Positions 46,226 to 55,531 of a stretch of DNA of 64,000 bases are shown piece after piece; the first letter of the stretch is position 1, and every line of letters begins with the position of its first letter. Source of the DNA: Paracoccaceae bacterium (GTDB lineage: Bacteria > Pseudomonadota > Alphaproteobacteria > Rhodobacterales > Rhodobacteraceae); the NCBI GenBank assembly GCA_028874915.1, contig JAPPHA010000032.1:105176-169175 (forward strand), read 5' to 3'. A program made the translations under genes and the position numbers. A model generated the notes under the pieces. It did not search any database, was not told the origin of the DNA, and saw only the letters and a list, made by a program, of their open reading frames with translations.

Positions 46226-47476
46226 TCAGCCGTCGTCGTAGCGCCTCCGGTCGTCGATGACCTTCCCGTCATTCGGAAGGCCGCCCCGGGCATGCGCCCG
46301 AATCCGCCCCCGCACCCTGAAGATCTGCCGCACCGACTCCGACACAGCGGATTCATCCACCGTCCCGTCGGCCGTTTCGACGCGGACATCCAACGTGTCC
46401 TGCTCGCCACTGCGTCCGATCTCCAGCCGCGCCCGGATCACGTCCGGATGCCGGTCTACAAACTGCGCCACCTGTTCGGGGCGAATGAACATACCACGGA
46501 CCTTGGCTGTCTGGTCGGCGCGCCCTTTCCAGCCGGTGATCCGCATGTTGGTCCGACCGCAGGGACTCATGCCGGGCAAGACCGATGACAGGTCGCCGGT
46601 CGCGAACCGGATCAGCGGGTAGTCGCGATTCAGGGTCGTCACGACGACCTCGCCGACATCACCGTCGGCGACCGGTTGACCGGTTCCGGGGGTCACGATC
46701 TCGACCACCACCCCTTCGTCAACGATCAGCCCCTCCATGGCCGGGCTTTCGTAGGCGACATTTCCGAGATCTGCCGTTCCGTAGAACTGCAGACAGAGGA
46801 TTCCCCGTTCCGCGTAGGCGTCCCGAAGACTCGGAAACAGGGCGCCGCCGCCGACCGCGGCTCGACGAATTCCGGAGAGGTCAAGCCCGAGAGCATCGCC
46901 CGTTTCCAGAATGACCTTCAGGAAGTCCGGCGTTCCGGCATAGGCGGTGACCCCGATGCAGGCGGCCGCACGGGCCTGCAGTTCACTCTGGCCCGTTCCG
47001 GCCGGAACGACGGTGGCGCCGATCTTTGCCGCCGCCGACTCGATCATCATCCCGGCCGGCGTCAGATGATAGGACATGCAGTTCAGGACGATGTCGTCCG
47101 GACCGATTCCGCAGGCCCTGAGAAACCGGCCGATCCGCCACCAGTCCCCCGTTCTGCTTCCCGGCTCATAGATGGGACCGGGCGACTGGAAAACGAGCTC
47201 CAGCCGGTTCGTGGGCCGAGGCGAGAATCCACCGAGCGGTTGACCCGGGCGCTGGCCGGAAATGAGATCGGATTTTCGCGTGACCGGCAACTCCGCCAGG
47301 GCTTCCCTGGACGTAATCGATGCCGGTTCGATCTCCCGGAGACTTTCCCTGTAGGCCACGGTCCTGGTTTTCGCATGGGCGATCAGTTCCGGCAGATCGT
47401 GGGCCAGGTCGGCTGCGCGCTGATCCGGCGTCCGTGTCTCGAGTGGATCGAGGATGGATCCGGCCGCCGTCGTCAC
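46226..47476 (-). CDS. PaaK-like adenylate-forming protein
   Basis: A 416-residue protein resembling phenylacetate-CoA ligases in its second half: GTADLGNVAYES near residue 240, DVGEVVVTTLNRDYPLIRFATGD near 290 and a C-terminal domain from MRITGWKGRADQTAKVRGMF. The usual SSGTTG phosphate-binding loop is replaced by FQSPGPIYEPGS near 90, so normal ATP use is uncertain. GTG 47476 is the only reasonable start. It is the last gene of the acyl-CoA synthetase/branched-chain ABC cluster and probably works with it on an aromatic or acyl substrate. Confidence 0.82.
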   Translation of the reverse strand: MTTAAGSILDPLETRTPDQRAADLAHDLPELIAHAKTRTVAYRESLREIEPASITSREALAELPVTRKSDLISGQRPGQPLGGFSPRPTNRLELVFQSPGPIYEPGSRTGDWWRIGRFLRACGIGPDDIVLNCMSYHLTPAGMMIESAAAKIGATVVPAGTGQSELQARAAACIGVTAYAGTPDFLKVILETGDALGLDLSGIRRAAVGGGALFPSLRDAYAERGILCLQFYGTADLGNVAYESPAMEGLIVDEGVVVEIVTPGTGQPVADGDVGEVVVTTLNRDYPLIRFATGDLSSVLPGMSPCGRTNMRITGWKGRADQTAKVRGMFIRPEQVAQFVDRHPDVIRARLEIGRSGEQDTLDVRVETADGTVDESAVSESVRQIFRVRGRIRAHARGGLPNDGKVIDDRRRYDDG

Positions 47477-47588
47477 CGGTTCCGGACTCCCGACATCCCC
47501 GGGTATCGGCGGCGATCGAGACTGGATTCTGCAATCGACTGTCCGGGCATCCGGGCGAGTTCCGGTCCGGACAACCTTCGCCCGAACG

Positions 47589-48467
47589 TCAACTCAGCCA
47601 CCGTTTGCGACGGCGGTAGGAGCGCACGTCCCGATAGCTCCTCCGCCCCTGCTCCGACATGCCGAGGTAGAATTCCTTCACATCCGGGTTTTCTCGCAGA
47701 TCAGCAGCGGGGCCGTCCATGACCACGCGTCCGTTCTCCAGGATATAGCCGTACCCGGCAAACCGAAGCGCGACGTTGGTGTTCTGTTCGGCGAGAAGGA
47801 AGGAAACCCCCTCCTTCTCGTTGAGATCCCGGACGATACAGAAGATCTCTTCCACGAGCTGCGGTGCAAGGCCCATGGACGGTTCGTCCAGGAGGACAGT
47901 CTCCGGCTTCGACATCAGCGCCCGTCCGAGGGCGCACATCTGTTGTTCTCCGCCCGATATATAGCCGGCCTGGCTCCGCCGACGATCCTTGAGCCTCGGG
48001 AAGTAATGATAGACCATATCGAGATCGGTCTGGACGGCACGTCGCCCATCGCGGCGGGTATAGGCGCCAATCAGAAGGTTTTCCTCGACGGTCAGATGTT
48101 CGAAGCAGCGGCGGCCTTCCATGACCTGGATCACGCCCCGTCGGACGAGTTCCGACGGGTTGAGATGGGTGATGGATTCCCCGCGATAAGAAATCGAACC
48201 TTTGGTCACTTCGCCGCGTTCGGAATGCAATAGATTGGACACAGCTTTCAGCGTTGTCGTCTTGCCGGCCCCGTTGCCCCCGAGCAATGTGGTGATCCCG
48301 CCCTCAGGCAGGGACAGGCTGATCCCCTTCAGAACCAGGATGACATGGTTGTAGATCACCTCGATGTTGTTGACCTCGAGGAGATTGGCCAGGGTGCCCG
48401 TCGAGCCTTCCTGGCCAGCCCGGACCGGCGGATCCGACTGATTCGATGCGACAGCTGGACTGGACAT
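47589..48467 (-). CDS. livF: Branched-chain amino acid-type ABC ATPase (LivF)
   Basis: A 292-residue ATPase. Walker A GGNGAGKT is near residue 63, the Q-loop region VIQVMEGRRCFEHLTVEENL near 112, signature ISGGEQQM near 165, and Walker B VLLDEPSMGL near 187. The N-terminal 30 residues and a basic C-terminal tail of about 25 residues extend beyond the usual LivF. It belongs to the Liv-type cluster 46226-55049. Confidence 0.93.
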   Translation of the reverse strand: MSSPAVASNQSDPPVRAGQEGSTGTLANLLEVNNIEVIYNHVILVLKGISLSLPEGGITTLLGGNGAGKTTTLKAVSNLLHSERGEVTKGSISYRGESITHLNPSELVRRGVIQVMEGRRCFEHLTVEENLLIGAYTRRDGRRAVQTDLDMVYHYFPRLKDRRRSQAGYISGGEQQMCALGRALMSKPETVLLDEPSMGLAPQLVEEIFCIVRDLNEKEGVSFLLAEQNTNVALRFAGYGYILENGRVVMDGPAADLRENPDVKEFYLGMSEQGRRSYRDVRSYRRRKRWLS

Positions 48468-48534
48468 GAATGGGCCGGATCACCGGAACGGGCGGCGGGG
48501 GTCCGTCAGGGACCGCCCGCTGCCCTGTCCACGA

Positions 48535-49825
48535 TCAGTTGCAGCGTTCACTGATGTTGTTCTCTGCTGCGTATTTGGCCGAATCTTCGGCGATCAGCGC
48601 ATTGACGACGTCCTTGTCCGAAGGCTCGAAGTCGGTGATCAGAGTCCACGTCTTGTTGTGGGCGTCCCATTGCTGCACGGCGCCAAGCCCCGGGCCCCCA
48701 TGGTTCTCGCAGGATACAGCGAAACTCGGGCCGAAATTCGGCATTCCGAGTGACTCCATCTTCTCCGCGTCCATGACGAGTGCTTCCATGCCATCGCGCA
48801 TCATCGCCGCGTCGATCTCGGCAACGCCATGGATTGCCTGGGCCGTCTTGGCCGCTTCAACCGCAAGCATGGCGGCATAGAAACCCCGGTTGTAAAGCAC
48901 CCGTCCGATCTGATCGCCAGCGCCTGCGGCCAGACCCTTGTCAATGACATAGGTCTGCAGGTCGTCATACACCGGAAAGTCGGTCCCGGTGTTGTGCATG
49001 GCCAACGCCTTGTAGCCATGGGCCGCCTCGCCGGCCGGCAACGTGTCGTTCTCCGACCCCGACCACCAGACGCCAATGAAATTTTTCATCGGATAGCGGA
49101 TGTTGGCCGCTTCCTGGATCGCAACCTGGTTCATCACGCCCCAGCCCCACATCAACACATAGTCGGGTTTCTCGCGGCGGATCTGGAGCCAGTGCGACTT
49201 CTGTTCCTGTCCGGGATGGTCAACCGGAAGAAGGGTCAGTTCGTAGCCGTACGTCTTGGACAACTCCTGCAGGGTTCGGATCGGCTCCTTCCCGTAGGCG
49301 GAGTTGTGATAGAGCAGGGTGATCGACATACCCTCGATGTTGCCGTCGTTGAGATCGAGGACGTGGTTGACGGCGTGGCTGGCCCCATCCCAATAGTTCG
49401 CAGGATAGTTGAAGATGTGGCTGAAGATGCGGCCATTGGCAGCCGAGGTCCGGCCGTAGCCCATGGAGTGAATCGGAATGCCGTCGGCCGTGGCCTTCGG
49501 AATCAGCTGATAGGTCATCCCGGTCGACAGCGGCTGATAGACCAACGCCCCCTCACCCTTGGTCGCTTCGTAGCATTCGACGCCCTTTTCGGTGTTGTAA
49601 CCGGTCTCGCATTCCGGCCACCCGAATCTTGATGCCGCCGATTCCGCCATCGCGTTCGTTGACCAGGGTGAAATAGTCCGCATAGCCATCCGCGAACGGA
49701 ATCCCGTTCGGCGCGTACGCACCGGTCCTGTAGCTGAGCGACGGGAACACCAGTTCGGCGGCCGGGGCCGACCCGGCGGCGAGCGCCACGGCCACCGCGG
49801 CAGTTAACAGTCTAGTCGGTCTCAT
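48535..49825 (-). pseudogene. livK: Liv-type substrate-binding protein with a one-base frameshift
   Basis: A LivK-like periplasmic protein of about 430 codons. AGGAGGAAA precedes ATG 49825; a signal peptide (LLTAAVAVALAAGSAPA) leads to AELVFPSLSYRTGAYAPNG and GGIGGIKIRVA, after which the frame must shift to continue ECETGYNTEKGVECYEATK through to the stop at 48535. The cause looks like one extra G in the GGCCGG run near 49617-49622. The remaining frame has no other lesion, so this is either a recent mutation or a sequencing error. It would serve the LivHMGF transporter around it. Confidence 0.88.
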
Positions 49826-49971
49826 GTGATTTCCTCCTGCTGAATTGACAACATTGTCCTGCCGGTCGGGCAAGGCTGGATCCGGCCCGCCGCGACCGCA
49901 ACACCGAAGGGCTCCTGTAGGCCGTCGCGCGGCCTTGGGCTCATGCACCCTCCTGCCCGTGGGTCCCGTGG

Positions 49972-51048
49972 CTAGTGCGGGAAAGGCCAGAGACGTAGCT
50001 TTTCCTTAATGATTCTCCACAGCATGGCAAGGCCGTGCGGTTCAACCACCAAAAAGAACACGATCAGCGCTCCGACGATGGCGAATTCGAAATGGGCAGC
50101 GAGATCGGTAGCCCAGCCCAGCTTGCCGACCATGATGTTCTTCAGGAGAACCGGGAGCAGCACCATGAAGGCCGCTCCGGCGAAGCTTCCGAAGATCGAA
50201 CCGAGACCGCCAATGATGATCATGAACAGGACGATGAAGGACTTCTGGATTCCGAACGCTTCCGTGACTTCGACAGCACCGAGATAGACGCTGAAGAAAA
50301 GGGCTCCGGCGACACCGACATAGAAAGAACTGACCGCGAATGCACCGAGTTTGGCACCGAGCGGATTCACCCCGATGATCTCGGCGGCGATATCCATGTC
50401 CCGGATGGCCATCCAACGCCGGCCGTTGCTGCCCCGGGTCATGTTGCGGGCCGCCCAGGCGAGGCCGATGACGAAAACCAGGCAGAACAGATAGGCTGAC
50501 CACGGCATCGCTTCCGGGCCGGTGACCTCGAATCCGAAGACCGTCCGTTCCGGTGCATTGATCTGGCCCGACGCCGAATAGTTGTAGAACCAGGCGACCT
50601 TGTTGAACAGCCAGACCAGGAAGAACTGCGCTGCTAGGGTGGCGACGGCGAGATAGAATCCCTTGATCCGTAGCGATGGCAGCCCGAAAACGGCCCCGAC
50701 AAGAGCGGTGACGCCCCCGGAGAGGAGCACACAGAAAAAGATGTTCAGCTCGGGGAAGGCCGTCATCAGCTTGTAGCAGGCATAGGCACCGACGGCCATG
50801 AAGCCACCGGTGCCCAGCGACACCTGTCCGCAATATCCGGTCAGGATGTTGAGACCGATGGCTGCGATCGAGTAGATCAGAAATGGCAGAATGACCGCAT
50901 TCGCCCAGTAGTCATTGATCAGAAACGGCACCACAAGAATCGCGAACGCGAGGATGCCGTGATAAAACCAGCGGTCGAAGGCGATCGAGAAGGTCGCCTG
51001 ATCGGCGGCATAGGAGGCTTTGAAGTCGCCCACTTCCCGGTAAAGCAT
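49972..51048 (-). CDS. livM: Branched-chain amino acid-type ABC permease (LivM)
   Basis: A 358-residue membrane protein of the LivM family with about ten hydrophobic segments; YCGQVSLGTGGFMAVGAYA near residue 90 and FGLPSLRIKGFYLAVATLA near 130 are diagnostic, as is FFSVYLGAVE and MIIIGGLGSIFG near 270. ATG 51048 begins 2 bases after the livH stop and has GAGAGGG eight bases upstream. Confidence 0.94.
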   Translation of the reverse strand: MLYREVGDFKASYAADQATFSIAFDRWFYHGILAFAILVVPFLINDYWANAVILPFLIYSIAAIGLNILTGYCGQVSLGTGGFMAVGAYACYKLMTAFPELNIFFCVLLSGGVTALVGAVFGLPSLRIKGFYLAVATLAAQFFLVWLFNKVAWFYNYSASGQINAPERTVFGFEVTGPEAMPWSAYLFCLVFVIGLAWAARNMTRGSNGRRWMAIRDMDIAAEIIGVNPLGAKLGAFAVSSFYVGVAGALFFSVYLGAVEVTEAFGIQKSFIVLFMIIIGGLGSIFGSFAGAAFMVLLPVLLKNIMVGKLGWATDLAAHFEFAIVGALIVFFLVVEPHGLAMLWRIIKEKLRLWPFPH

Positions 51049-51050
51049 GG

Positions 51051-52049
51051 TCAAACCCTCTCGATGATCTTCTCGCCGAAGAGGCCTTGGGGACGGAAGA
51101 CCAGGAAGACCAGCGCCAGCATGTAGGCGAACCAGTTTTCTGTGGCACCGCCGAGAAAGGGCGCGCCCAGCAGGAATTCGAAGAGTTTCTCACCGACTCC
51201 GATGATCAATCCACCGATGATGGCGCCGGGAATCGAGGTGAATCCGCCAAGCATCAGGACCGGCAAAGCCTTGAGAGCGATCAGCGAGAGCGAGAACTGG
51301 ACGCCCGACTTGGAGCCCCACATGATCCCGGCGACCAGCGCGACGAAGCCGGCAACCGACCAGACGATGACCCAGATCACGCGAAGCGAGATTCCGACCG
51401 ACAGGGCCGCCTGGTGGTCGTCGGCCACTGCCCGGAGCGCCCGTCCGATTTTGGTGTATTGCGACAACAGGACCAGGCTGACCACCAGCACAAGAGCAAC
51501 GACACTCGCCCAGATGTCCAGATTATCCAGATAGAAGCCGTAGAAGTCCTCACCGCCAAGAAAGGCGGTCGATTCCTCAATCCACAGATTGCCGCCTTGC
51601 GGCATGCCGACATCGAGTGTCTTGATGTCGGCGCCCCACATCAAATCACCGAATCCCTCCATGAAATAAGCCAAGCCGATTGTCGCCATGAAAAGAATGA
51701 TCGGTTCCTGGTTGACGAGGTGCTTGAGGATCAGTTTTTCGACGAGCCAGGCAAAGAGAATCATCACGCCCAGGGCAAAAAGGACCGCGAGGATAGCCGG
51801 CAAATGCCAGCCGAAGTGGTGGATCTTGGTGCCAAAGACAGCATTGATCAGGTGAGAAAAGGGGATCTGCCCGTCCTGGAAACCGACCAGCGTCAGCGCC
51901 GCAAACAAAGCCATCACGCCCTGGGCATAGTTGAAGATGCCCGACGCCTTGAAGATCAGCACGAATCCGAGCGCCACCAGCGAGTACATCACGCCGGTCA
52001 TCAGCCCGTTCAGGACGACCTCGATTCCGTAAAAGAACCCCGGTGACAT
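51051..52049 (-). CDS. livH: Branched-chain amino acid-type ABC permease (LivH)
   Basis: A 332-residue LivH-family permease. FNYAQGVMALFAALTLVGF near residue 40, TKIGRALRAVADDHQAALSVG near 215 and MLGGFTSIPGAIIGG near 280 are typical. It forms the heterodimeric channel with LivM just downstream. livG lies 133 bases upstream. Confidence 0.94.
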   Translation of the reverse strand: MSPGFFYGIEVVLNGLMTGVMYSLVALGFVLIFKASGIFNYAQGVMALFAALTLVGFQDGQIPFSHLINAVFGTKIHHFGWHLPAILAVLFALGVMILFAWLVEKLILKHLVNQEPIILFMATIGLAYFMEGFGDLMWGADIKTLDVGMPQGGNLWIEESTAFLGGEDFYGFYLDNLDIWASVVALVLVVSLVLLSQYTKIGRALRAVADDHQAALSVGISLRVIWVIVWSVAGFVALVAGIMWGSKSGVQFSLSLIALKALPVLMLGGFTSIPGAIIGGLIIGVGEKLFEFLLGAPFLGGATENWFAYMLALVFLVFRPQGLFGEKIIERV

Positions 52050-52182
52050 TTGTCAGTGCTCCTGTCTGAAAGCCCGTGCCGTTGCTTCCGGGCACCGGCC
52101 TTGGTTCCCTCTCGTCCCGGGTATTCCATCGCAATCCGCGCAACCGGGTCCCCGGACGGGATCCGTCGAGGTTACCGTCGGT

Positions 52183-53049
52183 TCAGTCATGGGCGACTCC
52201 GAGATAGGCGTTGATGACCGCTTCATTGCTCCGGACATCGTCCGGCGTTCCGTCGCCGATCTTCCGCCCGTAGTCCATGACCACAACCCGATCCGCGAGG
52301 TCCATGACGACACCCATGTCATGTTCGATGAGCGCGATCGTCGTACCGAATTCGTCGTTCACGTCGAGGATGAACCTCGACATGTCCTCTTTTTCCTCGA
52401 CGTTCATCCCCGCCATCGGCTCGTCGAGCAGCAGGAGCGACGGCTCCGCAGCCAGCGCCCGACCGAGTTCAACGCGTTTCTGCAGCCCGTACGGCAACCG
52501 CCCCACCGGTGTCTTGCGAATCGCCTGGATCTCGAGAAAGTCGATGATCTGCTCCACCGCTTCCCTGTGCTCCGTCTCTTCCCGTTCCGCAGGTCCCCAC
52601 CAGGCCAGCTGCCGGAAGATCCCGGACTTCATCCGGGTCAGACGACCGGTCATGATGTTGTCAAGCGTGGTCATGCCCCGGAACAGCGCGATATTCTGGA
52701 ATGTCCTCGCAATTCCCTGATGGGCGATCTGATGGGGCTTGAGTACGCCGCGCTGCCGACCCTGGTACCAGATCTCGCCCTCCTGCGGATGGTAGAATCC
52801 GTTGATGACATTCAGCACCGACGACTTGCCGGCGCCATTCGGGCCGATAATTGCCCGAATCTCCCCTTCCTGGATGTCGAACGTTGTTTCCCGGATCGCG
52901 GTCACCCCACCGAAGCGAAGAGTAATGCCACGGAGTTCCATCACCACTGCGCCAGAGGTCCCCGGCGTCTCGGCCGCACGACCCGTTCCGGCACCGGAAT
53001 CCGCCGGCGCGTCCACGCGACCATCGAAGGATCGGCCGTTCCGGATCAT
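52183..53049 (-). CDS. livG: Branched-chain amino acid-type ABC ATPase (LivG)
   Basis: A 288-residue ATPase. Walker A GPNGAGKS is near residue 68, IARTFQNIALFRGMT near 112 and Walker B LLLDEPMAGMN near 203; the signature is atypical, RLPYGLQKRVELGRAL, as often in LivG. From ATG 53049 there are 35 residues before the ATPase fold, so a start near MELRGITLRFGG is also possible. The ATGA overlap with the acyl-CoA synthetase stop favours the longer form. Confidence 0.93.
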   Translation of the reverse strand: MIRNGRSFDGRVDAPADSGAGTGRAAETPGTSGAVVMELRGITLRFGGVTAIRETTFDIQEGEIRAIIGPNGAGKSSVLNVINGFYHPQEGEIWYQGRQRGVLKPHQIAHQGIARTFQNIALFRGMTTLDNIMTGRLTRMKSGIFRQLAWWGPAEREETEHREAVEQIIDFLEIQAIRKTPVGRLPYGLQKRVELGRALAAEPSLLLLDEPMAGMNVEEKEDMSRFILDVNDEFGTTIALIEHDMGVVMDLADRVVVMDYGRKIGDGTPDDVRSNEAVINAYLGVAHD

Positions 53050-55049
53050 GCCGCTCTCCGGAGTCCGGAATCCTCACCGGCCAACCGGACATCGCGGATC
53101 TCCAGGATAGCCGAAATCGTGCCCTTGCGGCCGTCCTCATAGGTGACCTCGGTCTCGGCGAACACTTCGCGCGACCCGTCATAGAGCGCCGTGATCAGCG
53201 GTCCGTACTTTTCCTCGATAATCCGTCGGCGGACCTTGCGGGTTCGCGTCAATTCGCCGTCGTCGGCGTCAAGTTCCTTGTGCAGGATGAGAAACCTGTG
53301 AATCCGGCAACCCGCCAGTGAAGGGTCCCGACCGAGAGACTCGTTGACTTCCTCGATATGCCTCTCGACCATCCCGTACACCTCGGGATGGGCGGCAAGT
53401 TCCTGGTAGGACGCATAGGGGATGTTGTTGCGTTCCGCCCAGTTTCCGACGGCCGTCAGATCGATGTTGATCAAGGCTGTGCACACGTCGCGGCCGGCGC
53501 CAAACACGACGACTTCGAGAATGTTCGGAAAGAATTTCAGTTTGTTCTCGACGTACTTCGGCGCGAACAGCTGGCCGTCGGCAGTTTTGCCCACATCCTT
53601 GGCCCGGTCGATGATCTTCAGATGTCCGGTACCGGCCTCGAGGACCCCGGCGTCCCCGGTGGCCACCCAGCCCCCTTCCCTCTTGGTCTCGCGGGTGCTC
53701 TCCGGGTTGCGAAAATATTCGACGAAAGCTCCCGGGGAGCGGTAATGAACCTCTCCCGCATCATCGATCTTGATTTCCACACCAGGCGACGGAACGCCCA
53801 CCGTGTCCGCTCTCACCTCCCGGTCCGGCTGCTGCGTGATGAAAACACTGGCTTCGGTCTGGCCGTAGAGTTGCTTCAGATTGATGCCAAGCGAGCGGTA
53901 AAACGTGAAAATCTCAGGTCCTATCGCCTCGCCGGCTGTATAGCCGATCCGGATCCGCGACAGGCCGAGCGTGTTCTTCAAGGGCCCGTAGACGAAGAGT
54001 TCACCCAGCCGGTAGCGGAACCGGTCGATACCGGACAGCGGCTTGCCGTCAAGGCGGTCGGCGCCCACGCGCCGGGCCAGGTCCATGAAGTGCCGGAACA
54101 TCCGCCGCTTGAATCGTCCGGCGTCCTCCATACGGATCATGACACTTGTGAGCATCTGTTCGAAGATTCGTGGGGGCGCGAAGTAGTAGCTTGGACCGAT
54201 TTCCCGAAGGTCCTGATTCAGGGTTGATTCGCTTTCCGGGCAAGCCACGCAGAATCCGGACCAGTAGGCTTGGCCGACGGAAAAGATGAAGTCCCCAACC
54301 CAGGCCATTGGCAGATAGGCGAGTACGGAATCCCCGGCTCCGACACCGTCGAATTCGCAAGCGTTCCGGGAACTCTCGATAATGTTCCGGTTCGACAGGA
54401 CCACACCCTTCGGCCGGCCGGTCGTGCCTGAGGTGTAGAGCATGACGCAGGTGTCGCTTTCGCCCTGACCATTGATACGGTCCTCCAGTTCCGCACGAGC
54501 TGCCTCGCCGTTTGCCCGGCCCCGGTCCTGGAGTTCACGATAGTCATGGAGGCGCGTCCGGTCGTACTTCCGCATTCCTCGGGGATCGAGAAAGACGACC
54601 TGTTCCAGTGACGGCAGCGAGTCGCCCGCTTCCAGGACCTTGTCGACCTGTTCCTGGTCACCGGCAAACGCGAAGCGTGCCGAGCAGTGCGAAAGCACGT
54701 ACGTCATCTCGTCGGCAACCGCATCCTGATAGACGGGAACCGGAACCGCCCCGACTGACTGAACGGCCACCATGGCCATGTAGAGCCGTGGCCGATTTCG
54801 ACCGATGATGGCCACGTGATCGCCTGCGACAAGCCCGAGGTCGAGGAGTCCGAGCGCGAGTGCATTCACCTCTTCGGCGACCTCCGCCCAGTTCCAGCTT
54901 TGCCAGATGCCGAATTCCTTTTCCCGGTAAGCTGGTGCCGAAGGCCGGCTGGCGGCGTTTCTTGCCAGAAGTTTCGGGATGCTGTCCGGGGCGTTCCCTG
55001 CCCGGGATGCGTCGGATTCGGTCCGGGTCTCGACTTGGATTTCGGACAC
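53046..55049 (-). CDS. AMP-dependent long-chain acyl-CoA synthetase-like enzyme
   Basis: A 667-residue adenylating enzyme. The phosphate loop is YTSGTTGRPKGVV near residue 205, YGQTEAS near 390, the TGD motif near 450 and the IDRAKDVGKTADGQLFAP hinge near 465. It activates an acyl or aryl acid to its CoA ester. GTG 55049 is the start. It is the first gene of the cluster with LivGHMKF and a PaaK-like protein; such clusters pair uptake of an organic acid with activation. Confidence 0.92.
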   Translation of the reverse strand: MSEIQVETRTESDASRAGNAPDSIPKLLARNAASRPSAPAYREKEFGIWQSWNWAEVAEEVNALALGLLDLGLVAGDHVAIIGRNRPRLYMAMVAVQSVGAVPVPVYQDAVADEMTYVLSHCSARFAFAGDQEQVDKVLEAGDSLPSLEQVVFLDPRGMRKYDRTRLHDYRELQDRGRANGEAARAELEDRINGQGESDTCVMLYTSGTTGRPKGVVLSNRNIIESSRNACEFDGVGAGDSVLAYLPMAWVGDFIFSVGQAYWSGFCVACPESESTLNQDLREIGPSYYFAPPRIFEQMLTSVMIRMEDAGRFKRRMFRHFMDLARRVGADRLDGKPLSGIDRFRYRLGELFVYGPLKNTLGLSRIRIGYTAGEAIGPEIFTFYRSLGINLKQLYGQTEASVFITQQPDREVRADTVGVPSPGVEIKIDDAGEVHYRSPGAFVEYFRNPESTRETKREGGWVATGDAGVLEAGTGHLKIIDRAKDVGKTADGQLFAPKYVENKLKFFPNILEVVVFGAGRDVCTALINIDLTAVGNWAERNNIPYASYQELAAHPEVYGMVERHIEEVNESLGRDPSLAGCRIHRFLILHKELDADDGELTRTRKVRRRIIEEKYGPLITALYDGSREVFAETEVTYEDGRKGTISAILEIRDVRLAGEDSGLRRAA

Positions 55050-55531
55050 GGGCCATCGTCCCCTTGTTGCGACAAAGGTTCCACGGGCACCAAGGCACGG
55101 TTAACGGAACCGGCGTCCCGTACCCGCAGCATCCGTTTAATGGTCAGGCAATTCTTCATCAAGGCCACCGGGCCGCTTCGGGCGACGACTTGTTACGACC
55201 GCCTCCTGTCATGGCGAGCCGCGGATCCGTCTGACGTCGCTCAACTCCGTCGCGAATACGGCCGGGCGAATCTCACCTGTCGAACCGGGGGCGGCACAAA
55301 GCGGCGCGGCACCAGCGCCGCCGGCCCTACGACCGATGACACCACCGCGCGCCTTGCCCCCTACCCGTTGACACTGCGGGAGTGCTGCGACAATTGTCGA
55401 ATGCTCTCGTCCTAGGCGCCGCCTTGAGGATCCCTGTCAAACCGGATCCGCATCATACGTGTCCGCAGGACGCCGAGCATACTCGATCCTAGGCTGCCGG
55501 GGTCCCGCCCCATGCCAACAACCGATCGCGA
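55050..55531. other. Gap between divergent acyl-CoA synthetase and ClC genes
   Basis: About 480 bases holding the promoters of two divergent genes. One small hairpin (GGCGC...GCGCC near 55302-55321) was seen. No recognisable gene, RNA or repeat. Confidence 0.4.
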
